A DNA stretch of 64,000 nucleotides from Oasisia sp. SBJ-2009 (taxonomy: Eukaryota > Annelida > Polychaeta > Sabellida > Siboglinidae), in the NCBI GenBank assembly GCA_964017155.1, contig OZ024867.1:18259589-18323588 (forward strand), read 5' to 3'. The notes under the pieces were generated by a model. That model saw only the letters and a program-made list of their open reading frames with translations, did not search any database and was not told where the DNA came from. Positions 11,845-22,777 of the stretch are shown piece by piece. The position numbers and the translations under genes are program-made. How positions within the stretch are numbered: position 1 is the stretch's first letter; every line of letters starts with the position of its first letter.

Positions 11845-12226
11845 ATACCATTCAGAATATCATTGACGAAGAAGCTGAAAAGCTTCTTATAAGTACCATT
11901 CAGAATACCATTGGACCATTCAGAATAACATTCAGTCAAGTACCATTCAGATACCACTTAACAGTATTCCTAGTACCATTCAAATACCATTCAAATACCA
12001 TTCAAATGTTTATATACACAGACCACCAAAGTACCATTGAAGTACCATTCAAATACCATTGGCCATTATACCCCTAGGACCATTCAAATACTATTCAAAT
12101 ACCATTCAACTGTTTATATACACAGACCACCAAAGTACCATTGAAGTACCATTCAAATACCATTCAAATACCATTGGCAATTATACCCCCTGGTACCATT
12201 CAATGGTATTTGAATGGTACTTTTTG
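11845..12226. repeat. self-complementary minisatellite array, right arm
   Basis: The same ACCATTCAAATACCATT motif as the left arm. It includes a 70-75-base tandem duplication: GTTTATATACACAGACCACC is followed by AAGTACCATTGAAGTACC near 12007 and again near 12112. Confidence 0.85.
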
Positions 12227-12229
12227 TAT

Positions 12230-12951
12230 GGGAAGACAAACACACTACTTGATTTGGACACGCAGATTTTTTTTTAATAAATTACACCAGTTACGCCGCT
12301 AAAATTAATCATTTACAACATATTGGGCGATAATACATATAGTTAACTTTTCGCGCTGCGGTACGGTCTAAAATATTACAAATAACATACAAAGACAGGG
12401 GTAGCCCTTTTAACCTGTCAACTAACAGGCCTTTTCATAAGACGTTCCTTTACACCAAGAATCGCCCTGGGGTGAAGACCTCTATGTTTCATCTGCACGG
12501 GCACTAAACGTCTTATTACTTTTGCACAGGCTTTGCTGAGCGCGACAATTTAAACGACCTGTATTTAGTCTTTTAAACTGATTTGTTAAACTGATCTGTA
12601 TTTAGCCTTTTAAAAACTCATTCTACATTTAGCATTTTACAGACTTATTTAGCATTTTACAAACTCATTTGAAACTAGTGTTTTATTTTATTAATACTTT
12701 TAAATACCACTTGATTATGTCCATGTAATATTTATTTTATAACACATTATATATTTATTTATTTTTCTCGCTAGATTTATTAGTCATACATCTGAGAAAC
12801 TATTTTAGAATTCGTGTGACCTTATGCTCTCATATATTTATTTATTACATGTTATTTATTACGTTTTAGTGCTGTTGACCCATGACAAACATTTACATTA
12901 TTTTAGAACGTCTGGCTACTCACAGTCACTAATTATTTTATGATACATTAA
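12230..12951 (+). other. probable 5' region of the L2-like LINE, non-coding
   Basis: AT-rich; short direct repeats of TTTAGC(A/C)TTTTA(C/A)A between 12600 and 12670. No open frame. Confidence 0.3.
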
Positions 12952-13262
12952 TTGTATCACTTGAGCAGATTTTTTCAAATGTCACCATTGTTCTCACTGT
13001 GTGTTCTATTTTTATCCTGTTCTGCAGCTTCTAGAAACCATGATTTTACCTTGTGTAACACACTGGCACAATGGTCGGATGTAATTTCAACACCTTCCAA
13101 ATACATGACCACACAAGAATCCTTGGCCTACTTACACAGTCTGCCTTGCCTTAATCTGTGTTTTAACCGAAAATATTACTACCTATACCCCGCTCCAGGC
13201 CAACAGTTAAATTGGCCTTGATATTACTGCTAGCGGGAGATGTTAGTCTTAATCCTGGACCT
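12952..13262 (+). pseudogene. N-terminal leader of an L2-like LINE, ending in a 2A-like motif
   Basis: The frame from ATG 12952 begins with a hydrophobic, signal-peptide-like segment (FSLCVLFLSC) and runs to QQLNWP before a stop at 13221. A one-base shift at about 13217 continues it as LILLLAGDVSLNPGPV; GDVSLNPGP occupies 13236-13262. This matches the 2A consensus D-(V/I)-(E/S)-x-N-P-G-P, which causes ribosome skipping between G and P. 2A-like sequences are known near the N-terminus of ORF2 in several invertebrate APE-type LINEs. Here the shift means it is no longer translated with its leader. Confidence 0.65.
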
Positions 13263-15404
13263 GTGATCAGGCACAACATCCGCCTGGCCACCACTAACAT
13301 ACGTTCAATTCGTGAACAAAACCGCCTCTCTCACTGATCTTATAATTTCCAAAACAATAGACATTCTCGCTGTGACTGAGACCTGGCTCAGACCGCATGA
13401 CACAGATGCATGTATTGCCGACATCTCCCCTCCTGGCTATACCTTCCACCATCGACCACGTCCAATTGGACGAGGCGCAGGGGTATGTTTCCTTATTTAA
13501 AAACTACTCAACGTAACCCTGTACACCAGCCCTGACTATACCACATTTGAATCTATTTGTCTCAACATATCTAATTCGTGCTTCTGTGGGGTTTTCATTT
13601 GTATTTATCGCCCTCCGGGTCACCCAGCTAACTTCTTTGAAGAATTCCAGGATCTTTTGGAAAATGTTGCAACCATGCACACATAATGTTACATTGTGGG
13701 CGATTTTAATCTTCACCTGGATACACCATCTGCAACAACTACCACGTTTAATGATATCCTGGCATCATTTGACACAAAGCAACATGTCAATTTCCCAACA
13801 CACATACATGGACATTGGCTTGACATCTTGATAACTCGTTCCTCTTGTAAAAACATTCAGACACCAACAGTTGCAGATGGCTTATCGGACCATAACACAG
13901 TAATTGCAGATCTTAAAGTTCCTATAGCCCCAGCCGTGTCCAAACACAACGTGTTCTACAGAGCCATTCACAGTATCAACATTGCATCATTTATGACTGA
14001 TATAATTACATCCGACCTTGTCACACATCCTAAAGAACATGTATCAGACCTACACAAACAGTACAGTCAAATACTGAAGACATTGCTTGAGAAACATGCA
14101 CCCACTAAATCCAAATCTGTGTCACAAAAGCCGCAAGCTCCTTGGATGAACCCGGAAATAATCCAATCGAAACGGCGACGTCGCTATCTGGAACGTGTTT
14201 GGCTTAACTCTCGTTCATCCTTAGACAGGTCACGCTACACACGGCAATGTCATCTATGTAACCGACAAATGTTAAAAGCAAAGTCGTATTATTACGAAAA
14301 TATGGTCGCAAATAACTCTGCTACACCAAAACAGCTATGGAAATGCATAAATCAGCTTTTCCACAGGCGGCCTGCTCCTTCTCTACCAACCCATCCATCA
14401 ATCAAGTCACTGTGTAACTCTTTCTCAAGTCATTTTAAAGACAAAATCAGCCTGATACATTCAGCCTTCACAGATCACACCTCAGACACTGTAAATGCCG
14501 ACTCTCCACAACTAAATTCTCAACTCACATCGTTTGAACCGGCCACAACTACTGAAGTGAGAACAATAATCATGTCATCCCCAAGTAAATCCTGTGATCT
14601 TGATCCCCTTCCGACCATACTACTGAAAGCAGGCCTTGACGTTTTAATTAAACCAATAACAGACATAATAAACGTATCACTCTGCTCCGGCTTATTTCCT
14701 GAAGACTTTAAATGGGCACATGTAAACCCAATTTTTAAGAAGACAACTCTGTCAAAAGAAGAACTAAACAGATACAGGCCTATTTCCAACCTTAGCTTCA
14801 TTTCCAAAATACTTGAAGGGGTTGTTGCAAATCGACTTAGTTCTCACATCAACATACATGTTTTAACCAACGCATCACAGTCCGCGTATAAACAATTTCA
14901 CTCAACAAAAACTGCTCTTAAAAAATTACACAATGCCATAAACCTTAACATTGATAATGGCAAAGTTACTGCACTGACCCTGCTTGACCTATCCGCCGCT
15001 TTCGACATCATTGACCACGACCTTCTCATTACACGCTTATCAGCGTGGTACGGGATATCTGGCACAGCCCTGAGCTGGTTTACTTCATACCTTACTGACA
15101 GACGGCAAGCCATTAAAATAGGTAACTGCTTCTCAGACATGCTACGGACCTCTTGTGGTGTCCCCCCAGGGTTCTGTCTTGGGTCCGTTGCTTTTCACTC
15201 TGTACACAACACCATTAAGCTCAGTTATCCAGAGTCACAACCTGGATCACCACCTTTATGCAGATGACACACAAATCTATGTTTCTCTGACCACACCAGA
15301 TACCTTTCGCTCCCTAAACCAGCTCAGAGATTGTCTCCAAGATGTCTTCCTTTGGATGAAAAATAGTAAATTAAAACTAAATGCAGATAATATTTAATAT
15401 ATAA
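13263..15404 (+). pseudogene. L2/CR1-like LINE ORF2: APE endonuclease and reverse transcriptase
   Basis: The endonuclease starts with NIRLATTNIRSI just after the 2A-like motif, then DILAVTETWLRPHDTDA (13358-13410), YRPPGHPANFFEEFQ in a shifted frame (about 13605), and GDFNLHLDTPSATTTTFND plus GLSDHNTV in the 523-codon frame 13696-15267. That frame also holds the polymerase fingers and palm (YRPISNLSFISKILE; LTLLDLSAAFDIIDHDLL at about 14974-15027). A shift near 15160 moves GVP(P/Q)GS...LGPLLFTLY and the catalytic YADDTQIYV (15257 onward) to the next frame. Length and domain order are normal; the breaks make it inactive. Confidence 0.9.
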
Positions 15405-16220
15405 TAAGACCGACTTTCTCATAATTGGTACCTCAACGCAGCGGGCAAAACTCGATGGCTTTTTCCCGACACATATTCTGAGTCAGAGTACCACACCAAC
15501 CGCCTCAGTTTTAAATCTCGGAGTAACGTTTGATGAAAAATTCAATTTCAAACAACACATCTCGAAAACATGCCGTTGCTGTTTTTACCATATCCGTGAT
15601 CTTCGCCGTATCCGCCGGTTTTTCCCACTTTCCTTGCTAAAACCATCTTGACTACTGCAATTCCCTACTTTACAATACCGCAAACAAGGATATAGCAAAA
15701 CTTCAGCGTGTCCAAAATTGTTTAGCAAGGGTAGTCAAGCGTACTCCTCGTTTTTCTCGCTCAGTGCCGCTTCTAAAATCACTGCATTGGCTACCTGTGC
15801 ACTATCGCATCATTTTCAAAATGTGTACACTAGCCTATCAAGCACTCTCTTCTACACAACCAGCATATCTAAAGGCAATGCTAACTCCAGCAAGAAATTC
15901 CAGACAGCAACACCCAACCAGTAGTAACCCTCTTTACATCCCTCGGGTCAAAACGAAAGCCGGGACTCGAGCTTCCTCGTTTGCCGCACCAACGGTGTGG
16001 AATTCACTTCCTGCCAGTGTTAAATCACAAGGTAATATAGTTTCATTCCGCCGACATCTAAAAGCCTATCTCTTTAATGCTGCCTATCCTCCTTAGCCTC
16101 CTAGCTTCTTCATCCATCCGTTGACGACTCACGCATTGCTTTCGATTATGAGATTGATTAACTCCCCTGGTTTTGTCGCGCCACTGAGCTTGATTTTCGA
16201 GGATATTGGCGCAAAAGAAG
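15405..16220 (+). pseudogene. L2/CR1-like LINE ORF2 C-terminus and 3' UTR
   Basis: Shifted pieces of the C-terminal region: TDFLIIGTSTQRAKL (about 15410), LNLGVTFDEKFNFKQHI (about 15510) and LLKSLHWLPVHYRIIFKMC (15767-15823). APTVWNSLPASVKSQGNI...FRRHLKAYLFNAAYPP-stop ends at 16096. These are the usual C-terminal landmarks of L2/CR1-type LINEs. A short 3' UTR follows. Confidence 0.85.
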
Positions 16221-16239
16221 TTACTATTATTATTATTAC
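16221..16239 (+). repeat. (ATT)n tail closing the L2-like LINE
   Basis: TTACTATTATTATTATTAC. L2/CR1-like elements usually end in short tandem microsatellites instead of poly(A); this marks the 3' edge of the insertion. Confidence 0.75.
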
Positions 16240-16243
16240 AATT

Positions 16244-17015
16244 CACACACTGAACCACTTTTTAAAACACTTCAAATATTCAAAATAGGTGATCACATAA
16301 AACTACAAGAACTTTAATTTTTCTACAAATATAGGCATGGTAATGTGCCAGTTTACTTATTAAGTTGGAATGTTATCCTCAATTATAATATACAGTCAAG
16401 GTACCCGCAAAGCTACACATATACACACATCTATAAGAAGACATGAGTTTGCCAAAAAGTGCCTTAAATACAATTTGCCTCATATTATAAATGATACTTC
16501 AGAAATAGTTTTGGAAAACAATTGTTACTCACAGTTTACGTGGGTTTGCGTATTACTTAAAAATGTATCTCTTACATAAATATCAAACCGTATGTATAAT
16601 ATCTGATTGTTTCATATGTCAGTTAAATACACAAAGTCATTAGAATTTTAATATGCACATATATGGATAGATACAATGACATTTTATATGTATTTTTTTA
16701 CTCTTACTTAATTAGTTCTACTTATTTATACTACAGAGAAGCATGTACACGTGCATCAGATATAGAATAAACTATTAAGAGATACAAAATCGTATTGAAG
16801 TAAAAATCACTATACATACGTATACTGAGAGGTTAACTAAATGTATAATTACTACGAGTGGCTCCTGTGATAGCGACTTTTCAGTCTTAACAAGAGGCAC
16901 TGACCCCCATTTCACTATATTAAATTACTGATGTACGACGTTTTGTTTATGTTTCGCCTTATGATTATTGAATTCATGTACTTATTTTGAGGTCAAAAAA
17001 TAAACATCTTGTTCT
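16244..17015 (+). pseudogene. 3' part of the LINE that begins at 6046
   Basis: HTEPLFKTLQIFKIGDHIKL, then FFYKYRHGNVPVYLLSWNVI, ATHIHTSIRRHEFAKKCLKY and NLPHIINDTSEIVLE. These are the expected C-terminal pieces after the segment that stops at 8850 (ILRI-PKKAVR-like). The 3' UTR runs to about 17015, ending in AAAAAATAAACATC and a (TTG/TTC)-rich tail. Its position on the far side of the 7.4-kb block shows that the block interrupted one element. Confidence 0.7.
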
Positions 17016-17019
17016 TGTT

Positions 17020-17430
17020 CTGTGACCATCTCTGGCCTATATATTTAGGATGTAGTCAATTTCGTTCTTCGTTGCACAGTTTTGGGCTTTTCCACGTCCA
17101 TTTTCTCCCTGCTTCGTTATGGAACATGGTATTTATGATTTTGTGCTTTCTTGATGTTGCTCATTCTAACAACGTGTCGCCTCTTTCGTTTCTCAATCCG
17201 TGCCCAAATTTGCCCGTTGCCGTTTCCACAGGGTTTGTTCTTTTCCCTATTTGAGCTTTGAAGTCTCCCATCACTATCGTGTTGTGGTTTGTTTCCCGAA
17301 AGTTTCATCGATGTCGTTGTAGAAGTTATTGATGACTTCGACGGAGGATGCTGTTGTTGGTGTATATCATTGTACTGTCTTTGTAGCGCTTTGTTATACA
17401 CAGAACATAGCATACTACAATTATTGCTTT
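17020..17430 (-). pseudogene. RTE-like LINE endonuclease fragment
   Basis: On the minus strand: IPTATS/SSVEVINNFYNDID-type reading, then NHNTIVMGDFKAQ-type reading, ATGKFGHGLRNERG-type reading and NEIDYILNIGQRWSQNK at the left end. These are the central and C-terminal parts of an APE endonuclease, scattered over three frames. Probably the same family as the piece at 4070-4545. No polymerase follows. Confidence 0.55.
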
Positions 17431-18600
17431 GCATGCCGTATTTATTAAGATAAAGCAAAAACAATAAAAAAATCAAAAACGTAGTTTGTGCGTTGTCGCA
17501 AACCGAGGGTTAATGGACCATGTTATATCCACTTCACCATGTTCTAACTGATATTTCCATCAATGACACATGCTGGATGATGAATAAGGTCTGACACTGT
17601 TTTAACATGTATTGATAGTAGGATGCAATAAAATGTGCTTCAGTTTGGTCAATATAAAGAAAATCGCCATATTTGTGGTATATTTTTTTACCCTTAACAC
17701 CTTTATCGGCATAACACTGCCTAAAATATATTGCTACATGTCCTTTCAATTAAATACAGTGATATAACTACCTATTCTAAAGAATAACAGGGCAGTTTTC
17801 ATAATGTAAGCAAGAAACTGAAAACGTCATTTTTTTCAGAGGTTGCCGCACACAAGGGGTTAATTCAGCATGTTGTACAGGATTTCTGCAACTAAAACAT
17901 CGTTTTTCATAAACTAGAGTTGCAGCCGGTCAAAATGAGACTTGTCCCAGCGTGTTACACCTCCGGTAGGGGTGCATCTAATTTATTTGGTCCTGGCCAC
18001 TGCACTATCTGGCTTTAGATGGCTCTCACGTCACATTTCGACTTATCACTCACTTGATCAACATATTGTGTGTTACGTAGGCCTCTGTCGGTAGGTCGAT
18101 GCAAGGTCAGGCCGAAACACAACGGATCGAGTGTCCAAGGCACCATATATGAATAGGGTGCTGTGACATGGCTATTTTGGACACGTAGACGACCGTGACC
18201 CACGACAGACTGTGGAGCCGAAATCTCAGAAGCGTATATCCTATTGTAATTAGGTATCTAGGTGGTGTCGCTTCATTGATACAAGTAGCACTTAATAGAC
18301 GTCCGCCTGTTCCCGGCTCACTCACGTCGCCGTCGACAGTCCGACAGTATCGTAGACGATGACAGGCGTTAATGATGCCACTGGTAAGTTTGTACGAATA
18401 CTGTTTTAATTGATATCAATCACCACGGAAACTACAATAATGGACGTATCCCTGCATCCACGTAAATTATTTAATAGTTCAACCACCCCAAACCCCTGGT
18501 TCGGACGCCTAGGAATATTGTGTTTTAATTGCTGAATTACCTTGGTACGAGATACTAACATACATATATCTGTTTCGAAATAGGTGATATTGGTGATATA
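17431..18600. other. no supported gene
   Basis: Short frames only. Two loosely similar phrases (GAGGGTTAATGGACCATGTT near 17505 and GGGGTTAATTCAGCATGTT near 17857) suggest an old repeat. Confidence 0.45.
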
Positions 18601-18632
18601 AAATTCGGGAAACAATTAGTTGGTGTTGTGGG

Positions 18633-19300
18633 ATGTTCTTCGCGACTATCATTAGTGCAGGCTTGGTGATCAACACACCAAATTCGGACAATAAGAAAAA
18701 CCTGACTGATGTTGTCATTGGTGGCAGCATCCGCCGAGAAGCGACGATTTTTAAAACGGACAATGCTCACATATCAATGACATTTCTGTGCAAATCAGTA
18801 GATGAACTTAAACAAACCAATGCATCAAACGAAAAAAATCAACGATTTACTCAGAATGATAAATGCAAAAGATAAACAAATCGACCACCTTCAGCACCGA
18901 GTGAATAAATTCGAGCAACATTCGCGTAAACGAAACGAAAGTTGCGAGTGGTGTGAACTTACACAGTTACGCTCACACTGCCGCAGCAGGTCAGCGAAGT
19001 TTTCCAATCAAAACAGTGACAGCGGTGACATCAGTGAGTCATCAGTGATGACAAAAAACTTCGTACATTTTGCGTAGGAAAAGATAAGCGTATCTGTAAG
19101 TGAGATTGAAACGAAAGGATGGTTCAACCCGGTAATAGGATCTAGTGCAGGTTTTCTCTGTTGACTAGACAAAAACAGAAAACACTTTCAGTGCGTGAAC
19201 GATGAACTGCAATATGTTTCCGAAGAAAAGAAACATGCCACCAAAGTGATGATTAAGTCCAAACAGGACTCGGACAAACTCAACATGTAATAATGGCAGA
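18633..19300 (+). pseudogene. coiled-coil ORF1-like relic
   Basis: Two overlapping frames give FKTDNAHISMTFLCKSVDEL and then INDLLRMINAKDKQIDHLQHRVNKFEQHSRKRNE, a heptad pattern with leucine/isoleucine every 3-4 residues, followed by Cys/His-containing CEWCELTQLRSHC. This resembles a LINE ORF1 coiled coil. A short endonuclease-like piece (DTRRGNDVAIYTKK, about 19570-19612) lies downstream. I cannot assign the family with confidence. Confidence 0.35.
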
Positions 19301-19619
19301 ACACGGACAAAGGGACATACAATCCATATAGATTATCTATATAATTATATCGACTCTTTTCTGTTTTATTATAGTCTGTCTTATATCGGAAATTCTGAAA
19401 ATTGTGATGGACTGTCTACTCACAATCTGTGGAGATCAGGTGATTTGTGAACAAAGTTATTTTACTTTTATATGTGTTATATCACAGATTCAGCAAATTG
19501 TTATATTATCCATACTTAATTAATGACTTTAATATAAACAATTATGATGCATTTCATATCACAAGTGATACCCGAAGAGGGAATGATGTTGCTATATACA
19601 CAAAGAAAGCATAATACTA

Positions 19620-19642
19620 ATAAATAATAATAATAATTTGTA
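19620..19642 (-). repeat. (ATT)n tail of a minus-strand L2-like LINE
   Basis: TAATAAATAATAATAATAAT on the + strand, read ATTATTATT on the minus strand, at the 3' edge of the element that runs to about 20965. Confidence 0.65.
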
Positions 19643-20965
19643 TTTGTAAAGCGCCGTATCTGCGGAAATAGTTCAGCTCAGAGGCGCATAAAATACATTG
19701 TAATACATGCATATTTATAATATTCAATTCAGTTAAAACTTTCACGTAAAGACGAAACGTTAAATGTTAATACATACACAATTAAATGAAGCTTCTAAAA
19801 ATCCTAGTTCATAGGTAAACTGATCAGTAATAAATAGATAAACTAAAATAATTAATAAATAATAAAATATATTAATAACTTAATAATAAAGTAAGTATGA
19901 AAATTGCAAAACTATAATTACAGTTAACATTAATTAATTATAAAATACCCTACAAGTAGTGTACAAATGCGGTCTTAAAAAGATGGGTTTTTAAGTTGGA
20001 CATGAAAAGTTCAAGTGAGTCTATTAGGCGCAGACTATCCGGCAAATCGTTCCACAGGCGCGGAGCCGTTACAAAGAAATGGCAGTGAATGGCATGCAGT
20101 AGATGGTAAACAGTAACGGACCAAGTACCGATCCCTGAGGTACACCACAGTTCAGTTGTTGTCGGCCAGAAATGGCATCTTCAATCTTAACAGCAAGTGT
20201 TCTGTACGACAAGTAGGATGATATCCACGCCAGTGCCGATTCACAAATGCCGATGGATTTCACTTGTTTCTCAGGTCTCAGGTCTCAGGTTATTTACTCC
20301 AAACAGCCCAATCTTGGGCTAACGCAGGAGTCACTGAGGATGATCACTGCCAGGGTGATTGTCGTCCTCAGTGGTTCTTTTACTTCCCAAATTGAGATGG
20401 GACCGACATTAACGTGATTCTCCGATTCACGAGGGATACACAGTCCCCAATGTTGAGAGCCAGATTTTTATATCACAACTGCCGGTACCGGGGATCGAAC
20501 CCGTGCCGCCGGCGTGGTAGGCGGATATGGTAACCACTACACCACCCGTGGTCCACAATGTCAAAGGCGGCAGAAAGATCAATGAGGACGAGTATCACTC
20601 CCTTTCTTCGGTCGACTGCCTGCATGATACCATCGTGAAGACGCACGAGTGCTGTTTCGGTGCTGTGGTGCGGACGATACGCGCTCTGGAACCTGTCAAG
20701 GAGTTTGTGTTCGTCAATGTAGCGTCGAAGGTCAACCGCGACATGTCTCTCTAACAATGTTGAGACAAAGCTGAGAGTTGATGTCAGTTGCGTTCAGACC
20801 TGTCTTCTTGAGCAAGGGAGTGACCAGCGCATGCTTCATTTCAGTTGGTATAGTTGCAGATTTTAATGACATATTGATGATATTCGCTAGCAACGGTACA
20901 CTAATATTTATGTTCGTTTTTAACAGCGTCGTCGGCCACGTATCTAGAGCGCAATATTTTGAAAG
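19643..20965 (-). pseudogene. L2-like LINE reverse transcriptase, 5' truncated, internally deleted, split by a SINE
   Basis: From right to left: CALDTWPTTLLK (about 20950), PTEMKHALVTPLLKKTGLN, LLDRFQSAYRPHHSTETALV and VLIDLSAAFDIVDH (ending at about 20550). Then comes a SINE, then SIGICESALAWISSYLSYRT and [17 protein letters not shown] (about 20150). The frame then jumps from MPFTAI straight to LWNDLPDSLRLIDSLELFMS and LKTHLFKTAFVHYL (20050-19950). The active-site YADD and the thumb are therefore deleted. The 3' UTR carries a GCGCTTTACAAATAC motif before the (ATT)n tail. Confidence 0.85.
20267..20553 (-). mobile_element. tRNA-Gly-derived SINE inserted in LINE coding sequence
   Basis: The minus-strand head (20553-20481) has an RNA polymerase III A box GGTGTAGTGGTTACC and a B box GGGTTCGATCCCC, with CGCCTACCACGCCGGCGG in the anticodon region, closely like tRNA-Gly(GCC). 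A body of about 200 bases follows. The 3' end is a tandem CTGAGAC repeat (CCTGAGACCTGAGACCTGAG). It sits exactly at the FDIVDH motif of the host LINE. Confidence 0.75.
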
Positions 20966-21930
20966 GCGTTTGTGCAATACAGGAGGGCAACTAATTTGTA
21001 TTTATCCCCGTCGAGCACAAGCCGCCCACCCCTTAACGCCTGATGTCAAGTGCACGCCCTCGGCGATACCATTAGCGGGTTGAGCGACCTAGAAGTGGAC
21101 TAAATTAATCTTGTTTCACCCTATAGTGGGGGCAACAACGCACCAACGCTCCCACAGTCTGTCTAGGGGACACCGACTTGCTTGCAAAAAGTTATTTCGT
21201 CTTTGGACAAAATTGCACTTCGCAATCCTGCGTCTTGTGTCCTAAAGGTTAATGGAACTACTTGTTACATATCAAGTTGATATTACAGTGGTGAGGAGCC
21301 GGAGCTTGTTTCTGTACATATCAGTGACAACTGGAAACCATGTGTGAGTGAGAAATTGGCATTCCATTTATTATACATAACAATTATAGGCATGGAATGC
21401 CGAAGAGCCCCTATATGGGAGTGACAAACACAGTTGATTACAAGTGCCATAATAGGGGCGTAATTACAGAGTTGATTCTCCATAAACATACATGTATAAA
21501 CAGAAAGGTTGGGGTACTCGACACCCCCACCCCCACCTCCCACGTAACGCGGAGGTCACCCCCACCCCAGGCGACGCACCAGACGCACTAATTTAAGTCA
21601 GTTATAAACATACGGTAAACAAACTGTGACAAACAAATATACACCTAGCATATACAAGAACATGAACATAACCGAGCCCAGTGACAATCCCTCAATAGCA
21701 GCTGGACCCGGCACATCCCGCCACTAACTACCCACTAGAGGTATTGTAACAGTTACAGTGATAGACTACCAGCGTACAGGTAGAAAGACACAGCTCAGTC
21801 CAGTGACGGCCCTTCGTGAGTAGATGGACCAGGCACCTCACGATCAGCACCGGGTCCAACCACCAGGCGAGCCGCCCTGAAACAACACAAACATTTCGGC
21901 AGATCAAGTGCAACAATGACATGTCTTTAT
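20966..21930. other. 3' non-coding region of the DIRS-type element and unassigned sequence
   Basis: No gene. Contains CCCCCACCCCCACC (21525-21538) and two similar phrases (CAGTGACAATCCCTCAATAGCAGCTGGACC near 21680; CAGTGACGGCCCTTCGTGAGTAGATGGACC near 21800), a degenerate direct repeat of about 120 bases that may belong to the DIRS 3' end. Confidence 0.4.
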
Positions 21931-21944
21931 GACAACGTGGTTGG

Positions 21945-22777
21945 TGAAGCAAATGCGTGGATGCGAATGTAGCTAGTGAACGCAGTGGATCGCCAGCGTC
22001 CCATGGCCTTAATTTGCTCAGTGCTGAATCCTCTCTTTGCTGCCCAAGCGAAATGAATGGGGTGAAATCTGCTTAGCGTTTAGATTTGCCACTACTGCGG
22101 CTTTCCGCAACATTTTCGCAAAATATGACCGAGACACAGGAAACTTATCCGAAAACAGGAATAAAGGACCACCACCACGGCCCCGTAAATTGACATAGTT
22201 CCTCAACAACATGTGGGGACAGGTGCTGCCACCTGTTGGTGGGATGTCTAACTTGAACGGATGACCTGTGCTATGCTTATAAGAAACAAAGTTGAGTTTG
22301 AGTTTAGACTTTGTTATGCGACACTGGCTCATACTGATGTTATGTACACCCTTCGTTACCTCACTAATCCGGAGACATTAAAGCAAACATAGCTTTTAGC
22401 AAAGCGAGAGTAAAAGTGGTGCAGCCAGTTGGTGACAGCGCCTGAACTAATCTCTTCAAATCATGTGTCGAAAGTGGACGACGTACACCGACACCGGGGC
22501 GATGTTTAGCAACGCCATGCATGTGTTTTGTGATAAGATAGTTCGCTGTAGGGTCATGGAAACCTGCAGAGTTGTGCACATCCGCAATAGCTGCCAAATG
22601 TGTACGAATTGTACTCGACGCCTTACCGTCCTGGCAAAGCGCTTCACAAAAACATCTAACTAGAGACGGAGAAGCAGGAAGAAATGTTGAGTGCCTTCTT
22701 TCACGTGCCGACAAAAAGAAACAAACTGTCGCCAATTACTGCGATATCTGGCCCTAGTGCGTGGGATATTTGCCTGG
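21945..22777 (-). pseudogene. DIRS-type tyrosine recombinase
   Basis: Read leftward: ATVCFFLSARERRHSTFLP and GKASSTIRTHLAAIADVHNS (core-binding, helical domain), then KHMHGVAKHRPGVGVRRPLS. A stop and shift come at about 22370, then the catalytic domain, with GGGPLFLFSDKFPVSRSYFA, the H-x-x-R box ISPHSFRLG (about 22060) and, after one more shift, MGRWRSTAFTSYIRI with the candidate nucleophilic Tyr at about 21971. Such recombinases replace an integrase in DIRS/Ngaro retroelements and resolve circular cDNA into the genome. The first catalytic Arg is not clear. Frames are broken, so it is inactive. Confidence 0.8.

Larger units (their letters stand above)
8994..12226. mobile_element. foldback-like element with minisatellite arms
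   Basis: The outer ends are inverted: TACAAAAAATACCATTCAAA at 8992-9011 matches, read on the minus strand from 12228, TACAAAAAGTACCATTCAAA. Over 30 bases only two differ. Both ends carry a TA that could be the target duplication. The left arm (9001-10470) and right arm (11845-12226) consist of degenerate ACCATTCAATACC / GGTATTGAATGGT units. The 1.37-kb centre (10471-11840) is single-copy and has no recognisable gene. Long arms built of short tandem repeats around a unique centre are the hallmark of foldback elements; mobilising transposase unknown. Confidence 0.6.

Noticed and set aside
12059..12277. 72-codon frame in the foldback right arm
   Set aside because: Translation of minisatellite units (IPFKYHSNTIQ repeats).
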